From positions 1-5,105 of the forward strand of contig JAPLCS010000016.1 in NCBI GenBank assembly GCA_026392145.1: a stretch of DNA of 5,105 nt, in the 5' to 3' direction. Source of the stretch: Fimbriimonadales bacterium. GTDB lineage: Bacteria; Armatimonadota; Fimbriimonadia; Fimbriimonadales; Fimbriimonadaceae. Positions within the stretch are counted from its first letter, which is position 1. Each line of letters opens with the position of its first letter. A program made the position numbers and the translations under genes. Under the pieces are notes generated by a model. It did not search any database. It was not told the origin of the DNA and saw nothing but the letters and a program-made list of their open reading frames with translations. Positions 1 through 5,016 of this stretch are shown one piece after another.

Positions 1-767
1 CGGTAGTACTCACCAATCGCCGCACCGGCAAACGGAGCAAGGTACTGCTCAGCGTTCGAATCAGAAGCAGCCGCAAGAACGATCGTTGTATAGTCCAACG
101 CGCCATTCTCTTCCAAAGTCTTTACAACTCGAGCAACGTTCGAAGCCTTCTGACCGCATGCAACATAGATGCAGTAAACAGGCTCGCCACCCGCTTCATG
201 GGTCTTCTTCTGGTTGATAATGGTATCAATACAAATCGCGGTCTTACCAGTTTGTCGGTCGCCAATAACAAGTTCTCGCTGACCCTTTCCAATCGGAATC
301 ATCGCGTCAATCGCCTTGATACCTGTCTGGAGAGGCTGAGTGACCGGCTGTCGGTCAACAACACCAGGAGCAATCGTTTCCAAGAGTCGGAACTCATCAG
401 AAGCAATCGGACCCTTATTGTCGATAGGCTGGCCGAGAGCGTTCACAACTCGTCCGCAAAGTGCCTTACCAACAGGGACTTGGATAATTCGTCCAGTTTC
501 CTTGACCGCATCGCCTTCCTTGATCTTGGTGTCATCACCGATCAAAACAACGCCGACGGACTCTTCTTCAAGGTTGAGTGCAAGACCGACAACGCCGTGT
601 GGGAACTCAAGAAGTTCACCCATTTGGCAGTCGGGCAGTCCGTAGACGCGAGCGATACCATCACCCACTTGGATAACGGTGCCAACATGTTCTTCCTTGG
701 CAGTTTTGTCAAACTGCTCAAGTTGCTGACGTAGAATGTCTGTAATCTCTTCGGGTCGGATGGCCAT
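1..767 (-). CDS. atpA: F1 ATP synthase subunit alpha, 3' part outside window
   Basis: Alpha subunit of the F1 catalytic head; three copies alternate with beta and carry the non-catalytic nucleotide sites, on the cytoplasmic face of the membrane. The start [19 protein letters not shown] and 255 residues are visible, about half of the usual 500 or so; the C-terminal half lies beyond base 1. Residues about 25-95 form the N-terminal beta-barrel region ([27 protein letters not shown]). The Walker A motif GDRQTGKT is at about 169-176, the same numbering as E. coli, with Lys175 and Thr176 present, followed by [27 protein letters not shown] and [18 protein letters not shown] are also typical of the family. 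It starts 6 nt after the atpH stop. No Shine-Dalgarno is visible before the ATG, so translation is probably coupled to atpH. Identification is essentially certain. Confidence 0.98.
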   Translation of the reverse strand, partial: MAIRPEEITDILRQQLEQFDKTAKEEHVGTVIQVGDGIARVYGLPDCQMGELLEFPHGVVGLALNLEEESVGVVLIGDDTKIKEGDAVKETGRIIQVPVGKALCGRVVNALGQPIDNKGPIASDEFRLLETIAPGVVDRQPVTQPLQTGIKAIDAMIPIGKGQRELVIGDRQTGKTAICIDTIINQKKTHEAGGEPVYCIYVACGQKASNVARVVKTLEENGALDYTTIVLAAASDSNAEQYLAPFAGAAIGEYY

Positions 768-773
768 GGTTGT

Positions 774-1328
774 TTATGCCTGTTTAAGGGTGTCTTGTCG
801 AAGGGTTTCTCGGAGCCTGCTAAAGGTTCCTCGAACGCTGCCGTCAATCACAAAATCTTCGTATGAAACCTTCAACCCACCTACGAGATGAAAGTCCACA
901 CTAAAATCTGCCTCAATCTTTCGATTGAGCTTAGTGCTCAGGTTAGCGAGCAAATCTTTCTTTTCAGAGTCACTGAGTTCAACAGCTGACGTCACATACA
1001 CCTGAACGGTGCCGCTCGCCAATCGTCGAAGCTCGGAATACTCCGCTTTAATGTCAGGAATAGCCTCTTCTCGTCGCTTCTCAATCATAAGTTTGAGAAT
1101 GTTCAAGCTAAGAGCAGTTACCTTGTCACCAAAGACTTTATCTAGGAGAGCGAGCTTTTCGTCTCGACCTCGATTAGGGCTCAAAAGGAACGCACGGAAA
1201 TCACCATTAGCCTGCAGGTGATAATCCACCGCCGCCAAATCAGATTCCACGCTCTCTACGACATTGGCATTGCTTGCCGCATCAAAAAGAGCCTGCGCGT
1301 AGCGAAGTCCAACGCGTTCCCCTGCCAT
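774..1328 (-). CDS. atpH: F1 ATP synthase subunit delta (OSCP family)
   Basis: Delta subunit, the cap that joins the top of the alpha/beta hexamer to the b-subunit peripheral stalk. At 184 residues it is normal length. The N-terminal six-helix domain starts with the family signature RYAQALFDAA (9-18) and continues with LSPNRGRDEKLALLDKVFG and LNILKLMIEKRR. The C-terminal domain has GTVQVYVTSAVELSDSEK (106-123) and the hallmark GGLKVSYEDFVIDGSVRGTF (150-169), including the conserved Asp162-Gly-Ser and Arg166. Its ATG overlaps the atpF stop in TAATG. It has the best ribosome binding site in the operon, GGAGGT 9 nt upstream, which fixes the start. The following atpA begins 6 nt after its stop. 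No anomalies seen. Confidence 0.97.
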   Translation of the reverse strand: MAGERVGLRYAQALFDAASNANVVESVESDLAAVDYHLQANGDFRAFLLSPNRGRDEKLALLDKVFGDKVTALSLNILKLMIEKRREEAIPDIKAEYSELRRLASGTVQVYVTSAVELSDSEKKDLLANLSTKLNRKIEADFSVDFHLVGGLKVSYEDFVIDGSVRGTFSRLRETLRQDTLKQA

Positions 1329-1954
1329 TACTTCTTGACCTCCAGGTCAGAAACAAAATCCGCAATGAGCTTTCGGTTCAAATCGTTATCCAAATTCTTG
1401 CCAACCACCTTTTCTGCAGCCTGCAGAGCAAGGTCGGTAACGTGAATCTGAATCTCTCGGAGTGCCTTTGACTTCTCGCCTGAAATCTCTTCTTGAGCCT
1501 GCTTGATCAAAGCGTCCGACTTGTCGGCTGCCTCCGCCATCAAGGACTGTCGCAAAACTTGCGCTTCCTTAATCTGAGCATTAATCTTTTCTCGAGCTTC
1601 AGCTTCAGTCGCCGCAATCCGCTTTTCGTACTCGCTCTTCATCGAAGTCATCTCGCTTCTCAGCGATTCAACTTCAGCAAATGTCGACTCAAGGCTGTCA
1701 TTTCTTTCACCAAGAGCAGTCGTTAACGGCTTGACGAAGAAGGACTCAATCACAGGAAAGAGAGCAAGGAACACACCAAGCGCCCCAACTGTCTTGCCTG
1801 GCTCCAAAGCGACACCGGCCAATTCGATACGACCTACGTGCTCGGTTCCAGCACCAATTTTTTCGTTCAAGAAGACCCCAACCGCCGCAATCGCAAAGCC
1901 GAGTACGACTTTGACGATGGGAGGGAGTCCGCCTGATGTGTTTTCGTTTGCCAT
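1328..1954 (-). CDS. atpF: Fo ATP synthase subunit b with extra N-terminal hydrophobic segment
   Basis: Subunit b forms the peripheral stalk that holds F1 against subunit a while the rotor turns. The usual protein has about 155-170 residues with one N-terminal membrane helix; this one has 208. The canonical anchor is recognisable late, at about 56-75 (VGALGVFLALFPVIESFFVK), followed by the expected PL and a long charged coiled coil (about 78-170: GERNDSLESTFAEVESLRSE, KSEYEKRIAATEAEAREKI). The conserved end LALQAAEKVVGKNLDNDLNR lies at about 175-194. Ahead of the anchor are about 50 extra residues with a second hydrophobic stretch at 12-29 (PIVKVVLGFAIAAVGVFL). This may be a second membrane helix or a signal sequence. 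The start ATG has no Shine-Dalgarno and lies 14 nt after a hairpin. It overlaps atpH by 1 nt. Family assignment is firm; the topology is inferred. Confidence 0.95.
   Translation of the reverse strand: MANENTSGGLPPIVKVVLGFAIAAVGVFLNEKIGAGTEHVGRIELAGVALEPGKTVGALGVFLALFPVIESFFVKPLTTALGERNDSLESTFAEVESLRSEMTSMKSEYEKRIAATEAEAREKINAQIKEAQVLRQSLMAEAADKSDALIKQAQEEISGEKSKALREIQIHVTDLALQAAEKVVGKNLDNDLNRKLIADFVSDLEVKK
1338..1343 (-). promoter_or_regulatory. Shine-Dalgarno sequence of atpH
   Basis: GGAGGT on the minus strand, 9 nt before the atpH ATG and inside the end of atpF. It shows that the organism uses anti-Shine-Dalgarno pairing for some genes. This makes the lack of such a site before atpA, atpF, atpZ and the phosphoesterase gene meaningful rather than a general property of the genome. 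Confidence 0.8.
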
Positions 1955-1968
1955 CTTGAAAATTTGGG

Positions 1969-1992
1969 GTCCCGGATGAATTCACCCGGGAC
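1969..1992 (-). promoter_or_regulatory. Intercistronic hairpin between atpE and atpF
   Basis: A 7-bp perfect GC-rich stem (gtcccgg / ccgggac) extends past one mismatch by two more pairs to a 4-nt loop. It sits in the 54-nt atpE-atpF gap, starting 16 nt after the atpE stop and ending 14 nt before the atpF ATG. On the minus strand it is followed by CCCC and then AAATTTT, a poor U-tract, so full termination is unlikely. Inference: it may protect the 3' end of the upstream message or partly attenuate read-through. Either would raise atpE relative to atpF. The hairpin is seen directly; the function is not. Confidence 0.55.
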
Positions 1993-2008
1993 TAATAAGG
2001 GTCGTGTC

Positions 2009-2212
2009 TTAGCCGCCGATGAGACCCTTTCCGAGGAAGAGGGTGAGAAGGAAGACGAGTTCGACGAACGCCATAGCGATCAACATAGCAACTTGGAGCT
2101 TGCTGATAGCCTCTGGTTGTCGGCTCATTCCGTTCATAGCTCCGAATCCGATCAGACCGATGCCGATCCCAACTCCGAGCATTGCGATTCCGTATCCAAT
2201 GAAGTTATACAT
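2009..2212 (-). CDS. atpE: Fo ATP synthase subunit c
   Basis: Subunit c is the hairpin protein that forms the rotating ring and carries the transported ion. At 67 residues it is slightly short (about 70-80 is usual). Helix 1 has the glycine ladder GVGIGIGLIGFG (13-24), the polar loop is RQPEA (31-35), and helix 2 carries the ion-binding carboxylate Glu51 in AMAFVELVFLL, 20 residues after the loop Arg as in other c subunits. The positions matching the extra Na+ ligands of Ilyobacter (Gln in helix 1, Ser after the Glu) are Ile18 and Leu52, so proton coupling is the better inference. The start at MYNFIGYG was chosen over an upstream in-frame extension because that extension overlaps atpB and is not c-like. 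An A-rich leader precedes it and a hairpin follows. Confidence 0.96.
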   Translation of the reverse strand: MYNFIGYGIAMLGVGIGIGLIGFGAMNGMSRQPEAISKLQVAMLIAMAFVELVFLLTLFLGKGLIGG

Positions 2213-2240
2213 GGTTATTTTTTCTCTTGTTTTCTTGTTT
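2213..2240 (-). promoter_or_regulatory. A-rich translation initiation region of atpE
   Basis: The 28 nt before the atpE ATG read, on the minus strand, as almost pure purine with runs of A (AACAAGAAAACAAGAG, then seven A). There is only a weak AAGAG in place of a Shine-Dalgarno. The stretch should be unstructured. High expression of the c subunit from an enhanced initiation region is known for E. coli atpE, where the leader is U-rich. Here the same role is inferred from composition and position only. Confidence 0.4.
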
Positions 2241-2256
2241 GCAGTTACAAATTGTC

Positions 2257-3015
2257 TTAGTGAGCGTGAGCCCCTTCTTCCTCGTGGTGAGTCACCAACG
2301 AAAGGTACACGCAAGTGAGGAGGCAGAAAATCATCGCCTGCACCACGCAGGTCAGGAACTTGACCGGAACCAGCAGCGTCCCCGCAGGAATCCAATGCAC
2401 CCCTGCCGCGCCACCCGCCAGCTTGCTCATCGCCTCAGCCGCTTGGTGACCACCGTCAATGTTTCCAAAAAGTCGAAGCGTCAACGAAAGGTTCTTCATC
2501 ACTTCCGAAATCACTTCAATCATGAAAATCATCAAAGTAATCGGAATCATCGCCAACCCAAGCTTCGGCCCAGCAAAGTGCTTCAAGTGACCAAAAACGC
2601 CGTTCGCCTTCATCCCTTCGTACTGAACATAGCCAATCGAGCAAAGGGCCATCCCCAAGTTAAAACTCAAATCAGCCGTCGGAGCCACCGGGAAGAACAA
2701 AGCCACCACGTTAGAGAAGAAAATGACCAGCCAGAAAGTAATGATAAAAGGAATGTACTTTCGACCGTGGGCACCAATCGTCCCCACACACATATTCTCA
2801 ATAAAGAGATACAACTGCTCCGAACACTGACTGATGAACCCCTTGAATCCGCGAGGGCTAAATCCCTTCTTCGCAACGGAAAGCAACGTGAACACAATCG
2901 CCAGAACAAACGCGAAATAGACAAAAACCGCCAAAAGGGAGTGATGGTGCTCGGCACCCTCTTTTCCGGCTTCAGAACTTGCCAAGGCAAGTGAAAAAAT
3001 CTCGTTAGGATTCAT
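2257..3015 (-). CDS. atpB: Fo ATP synthase subunit a
   Basis: Subunit a is the membrane stator with the two ion half-channels beside the c ring. It has 252 residues, starting at MNPNEIFSLALASS. Hydrophobic helices are at about 27-47, 88-109, 119-135, 151-172 and 210-242. Family landmarks are SNVVALFFPVAPTADLSF (101-118), the LKHFAGP loop, and LSLTLRLFGN (176-185) with the essential Arg181 (E. coli Arg210). Gln226 matches E. coli Gln252. His190 replaces E. coli Glu219, a common variant. The E. coli His245 position is Lys219, which is unusual. The tail is rich in His and Glu. The start was chosen at 3015 rather than 3117 because the earlier Met would add a non-homologous segment inside atpI; the chosen start overlaps atpI by 11 nt and has a weak GAGAAG upstream. 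Confidence 0.96.
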   Translation of the reverse strand: MNPNEIFSLALASSEAGKEGAEHHHSLLAVFVYFAFVLAIVFTLLSVAKKGFSPRGFKGFISQCSEQLYLFIENMCVGTIGAHGRKYIPFIITFWLVIFFSNVVALFFPVAPTADLSFNLGMALCSIGYVQYEGMKANGVFGHLKHFAGPKLGLAMIPITLMIFMIEVISEVMKNLSLTLRLFGNIDGGHQAAEAMSKLAGGAAGVHWIPAGTLLVPVKFLTCVVQAMIFCLLTCVYLSLVTHHEEEGAHAH

Positions 3016-3412
3016 CTTGTTCGCTTCTCTTTCGAGCTTCGGCAGGAACGAGTCCCCACCCAAACAGCGAGAAGTATACCAGCCCAACCCCCCACATAAA
3101 GCAAGCCTGAAACCCACGAAAGTCTCCAGAAATCACAATAAAAAATCCAACCACCACCGGAACCTTCAATCCCAGAGCCAAAAACAGAGCCAACATCGTC
3201 GGCAGCGGTTTCGCACCACTCGCCACAAAATGAGTGAACACCCGAATCGCCAGCCACGTCCCCGCCAAAAACATCGAACCCGCGACCACACCGAGCCCCA
3301 AAAACACCAGACCCGTCAGCCCGCCCAAATCCCAATTCAACAGCAGCAGGCAAAACAAAGCGAACCCAATCGCCACCCGAGCCTCAAACCCGATCCAACG
3401 AAAACGCCCCAA
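3005..3412 (-). CDS. atpI: AtpI-like four-helix membrane protein of the ATP synthase operon
   Basis: A 135-residue, strongly hydrophobic protein with four likely membrane helices at about 12-27, 31-57, 71-95 and 101-122, and a charged C-terminal tail (EARKRSEQDES). Length, helix number and position between atpZ and atpB match AtpI (ATP synthase I chain), which in some bacteria assists c-ring assembly or, with AtpZ, handles Mg2+/Ca2+. Assignment rests mostly on context and topology, since AtpI proteins diverge strongly; no decisive motif is visible. The most upstream start is a TTG at 3412, 1 nt after the atpZ stop. A later GTG (codon 13) is possible, as the Shine-Dalgarno evidence is weak. 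Third codon positions are rich in G and T, unlike atpA and atpH. Confidence 0.8.
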   Translation of the reverse strand: MGRFRWIGFEARVAIGFALFCLLLLNWDLGGLTGLVFLGLGVVAGSMFLAGTWLAIRVFTHFVASGAKPLPTMLALFLALGLKVPVVVGFFIVISGDFRGFQACFMWGVGLVYFSLFGWGLVPAEARKRSEQDES

Positions 3413-3413
3413 C

Positions 3414-3911
3414 CTACTTCTTATCCTGCCGATTCGTCACCAGCACCACCCAAAAAAGCCCCAAGCCAAAACCGCCCAGCACCCCAATCAGCGTCCAAGC
3501 GTTCCCACCCGTCAACTTATTCAAAATCAAGCCCAAAACCGCACCCAAAACGGGCATACCTATCAAGGTGTAACTCACCGAAAGCCCCACCCCAAGTCCG
3601 TAGCTCGCCTCCTGCTGGCTCTTCACATCCTTCCTCGCCTGTCGCTCCTGCTCCTGCTTCTGAGCAATCGCCGCCTCGCTCTTCGCCCGCAAAGCCTCCA
3701 ACCGAGCGTCCAAATCATCGGTCTCCGCCTTCGGCAACTCCGCCGCCGCCGTCACCCGAGCAATCTCCTCGTCCCGATCATCCAGCGTAATCCCGCTCAA
3801 CCCATCCCGAACCCGAGCCAATCGGGCCTCAATCTCCCCATCTTCAGGCAACTGAGGAGTGTGCTCGTCCGGAAAATTCCCCGGAAACGGATCAGAAGAC
3901 ATCGCCGACAT
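3414..3911 (-). CDS. atpZ: AtpZ-family protein with long N-terminal charged extension
   Basis: A 165-residue protein whose last 60 or so residues look like AtpZ (ATPase gene 1 family): YGLGVGLSVSYTLIGMPVLG, then GLILNKLTGGNAWTLIGVLG and a second glycine-rich helix ending LVTNRQDKK. This gives two membrane helices at about 105-130 and 139-159. Family members are usually about 70-100 residues. Here about 102 extra residues precede the domain: a Pro/acidic segment (7-26), then helix-forming charged sequence with two similar stretches, IEARLARVRDG (27-37) and LDARLEALRAK (67-77), and a Gln/Lys/Glu-rich probable coiled coil (about 66-100). AtpZ is reported to work with AtpI in Mg2+/Ca2+ handling in alkaliphilic Bacillus. 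It is the first gene of the operon. The start at 3911 is favoured by a -10-like box 6 nt upstream; Met4 (3902) is the alternative. Confidence 0.82.
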   Translation of the reverse strand: MSAMSSDPFPGNFPDEHTPQLPEDGEIEARLARVRDGLSGITLDDRDEEIARVTAAAELPKAETDDLDARLEALRAKSEAAIAQKQEQERQARKDVKSQQEASYGLGVGLSVSYTLIGMPVLGAVLGLILNKLTGGNAWTLIGVLGGFGLGLFWVVLVTNRQDKK

Positions 3912-3917
3912 ACCCGC

Positions 3918-3945
3918 AGTTTACAAGAGAATCCTTAACAACCAA
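3918..3945 (-). promoter_or_regulatory. Putative promoter of the atp operon
   Basis: On the minus strand TTGGTT (3940-3945) and TAAACT (3918-3923) are separated by 16 nt, resembling a sigma-70 -35/-10 pair. The -10 ends 6 nt before the atpZ ATG at 3911, so transcription would start at or next to the A of the ATG, giving a leaderless message. This agrees with the lack of a Shine-Dalgarno before atpZ. It is a pattern match; a further promoter inside the plus-strand gene cannot be excluded. Confidence 0.45.
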
Positions 3946-3946
3946 G

Positions 3947-3978
3947 AAAATCCCCACCGCCCAAAGCTAAAATCCCCA
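3947..3978. repeat. 10-bp direct repeat in the divergent promoter gap
   Basis: AAAATCCCCA occurs at 3947-3956 and again at 3969-3978, 22 bp apart start to start, about two helical turns. The second copy overlaps the -10-like box of the plus-strand gene. The first lies just upstream of the -35-like box of the atp operon. It could be a pair of sites for a regulator acting on both genes, or a product of the A/C-rich composition. Confidence 0.4.
3968..3973 (+). promoter_or_regulatory. Putative -10 box of the phosphoesterase gene
   Basis: TAAAAT, one base from the TATAAT consensus, ends 7 nt before the ATG at 3981. A start of transcription at about 3980-3981 would make the message leaderless, which fits the C/A-only sequence between box and start and the lack of a Shine-Dalgarno. 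No convincing -35 is seen at 17 nt; TTAACA at 3935-3940 is too far away. Confidence 0.4.
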
Positions 3979-3980
3979 TC

Positions 3981-4949
3981 ATGAAATCTCCCACCAACCA
4001 ACAAAACACCAACCAACAAAACACCAACCAACAAATAACAAATCAACAAATCTCCCGCCGAGGCATCCTCGCCTCCGCAACCGCCCTCGCCTCCTCCTTC
4101 CTCCTCCCCACCTCCCTCACCGCCAACCCCCAAAAACCAAAACGCTCCCTCCGCATCGCCTACCTCACCGACGTCCACCTCCCCAACGACCCCGAAATCA
4201 CCGAAAAAGCCGCCAAAGTCCTCACCCAACTCAAAGACTGCGACCTCGTCCTCTTCGGCGGCGATAACCTCATGGCAATCGACCACAAAACGCCCGAAGA
4301 AGTCCAAGCCCAGCTCACCAACTGGAACGCCTGGATCCAAAACCTCAAAAAACCCTACCGCTGCATCCTCGGCAACCACGACATCGAACAGTGGGAACCC
4401 AACGACAACTCACCCCTCAACGGCAAACGCCGAGCCATCGACCACTTCCACATGAAAGGCAGATTCTGGTCCGAAATCATCGGCGGATGGAAGATCATCG
4501 GACTCGACACCGTCCACAAAGACAAAGACACCTTCTACGGCAACATCGACCCCGAACAGCTCGAATGGCTCCAAGCCGAACTCGCCAACCCCAACCAACC
4601 CGTCCTCATCGCCGGACACATGCCCCTCATGACCATCACCGGCCTCGCCAACACCGGAATCAAACTCAAAGACGGCATCCACCAGCTCAGCACCGCCACC
4701 ATGGCCGCCAACGGAAAAGACCTCGTGTCCCTCTTCCGCAAAACCCAAAACGTCAAACTCGCCCTCTCAGGCCACACCCACATGATCGACCGATGCGACT
4801 ACGACGGAACCAGCTACCTCTGCGCAGGAGCCGTCTGCGGAGGCTGGTGGAACGGCGCCAACCAAGGCTTCGCCCCCGCATTCCACAAAATCGACCTGCT
4901 AAGCGACGGCACCTTCACCACCAAACAAGTCAAATGGCAAAGTCAATAA
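3981..4949 (+). CDS. Tat-exported calcineurin-like metallophosphoesterase
   Basis: A 322-residue phosphoesterase of the calcineurin-like superfamily, which uses a two-metal site to hydrolyse phosphomono- or diesters. The core motifs appear in order: DVH (64-66), GGDN (93-96), GNHD (131-134), GH (212-213) and GHTH (264-267), so the active site looks complete. The N-terminus carries a twin-arginine signal, SRRGIL (25-30), a hydrophobic run to about 46, and a possible cleavage after LTA (48), so the enzyme should act outside the cytoplasm. Between Met1 and the Tat motif lies an Asn/Gln-rich repeat. The substrate cannot be told; related families include cyclic-nucleotide and nucleotide phosphatases. 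Codon third positions are mostly C and the coding strand is very G-poor. It is divergent from the atp operon, with no functional link evident beyond the shared 69-bp gap. Confidence 0.92.
   Translation: MKSPTNQQNTNQQNTNQQITNQQISRRGILASATALASSFLLPTSLTANPQKPKRSLRIAYLTDVHLPNDPEITEKAAKVLTQLKDCDLVLFGGDNLMAIDHKTPEEVQAQLTNWNAWIQNLKKPYRCILGNHDIEQWEPNDNSPLNGKRRAIDHFHMKGRFWSEIIGGWKIIGLDTVHKDKDTFYGNIDPEQLEWLQAELANPNQPVLIAGHMPLMTITGLANTGIKLKDGIHQLSTATMAANGKDLVSLFRKTQNVKLALSGHTHMIDRCDYDGTSYLCAGAVCGGWWNGANQGFAPAFHKIDLLSDGTFTTKQVKWQSQ
3992..4051 (+). repeat. Four tandem 15-nt units in the signal region of the phosphoesterase gene
   Basis: The unit caccaaccaacaaaa occurs twice exactly (3992-4006, 4007-4021), once with one change (4022-4036) and once degenerate (4037-4051, three differences from the third copy). 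Being 15 nt long it keeps frame and encodes a five-residue repeat, NTNQQ-like, over residues 6-24, directly before the Tat motif. Units with exact identity suggest recent slippage; copy number may vary between strains. Confidence 0.85.
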
Positions 4950-4958
4950 AATAGCCAA

Positions 4959-4991
4959 AGTTCTCGGTCTTTAATTCAAAGACCGAGAACT
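4959..4991. terminator. Perfect hairpin between convergent genes, probable terminator
   Basis: A 14-bp perfect inverted repeat (agttctcggtcttt at 4959-4972, its complement at 4978-4991) with a 5-nt loop. It begins 9 nt after the phosphoesterase stop. Read on the plus strand it is followed by CCCC and no U-tract. Read on the minus strand it is followed by TTGGCTATTTTATT, which is T-rich, and it lies 25 nt after the probable stop of a convergent gene at 5017. It therefore looks better as the terminator of that gene and may serve both, or protect the plus-strand message end. Confidence 0.75.
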
Positions 4992-5016
4992 CCCCACCAA
5001 CCAACAACATTAACCG

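Noticed and set aside
198..734. A 178-codon plus-strand frame opposite atpA.
   Set aside because: It is the antisense of a highly conserved atpA region with no recognisable protein features; a shadow frame.
2213..2395. In-frame N-terminal extension of atpE giving 128 residues.
   Set aside because: The extension overlaps the end of atpB, looks like its out-of-frame translation, and the c-subunit helix begins right after Met at 2212.
3016..3117. An earlier Met that would give subunit a 34 more residues.
   Set aside because: It lies deep inside atpI in another frame; the sequence there is not a-like and the start at 3015 gives normal operon spacing.
3017..3938. Long plus-strand open frames opposite atpI and atpZ (257 and 234 codons), rich in Pro, Ser, Gln and Arg.
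   Set aside because: They lie opposite clear membrane-protein genes, have low-complexity translations, and are long only because the plus strand is C/A-rich and so poor in stop codons.
4391..4954. A 187-codon plus-strand frame, very rich in Arg, Pro and His, inside the phosphoesterase gene.
   Set aside because: It is the alternative frame of C-rich codons; the overlapping frame has all phosphoesterase motifs.
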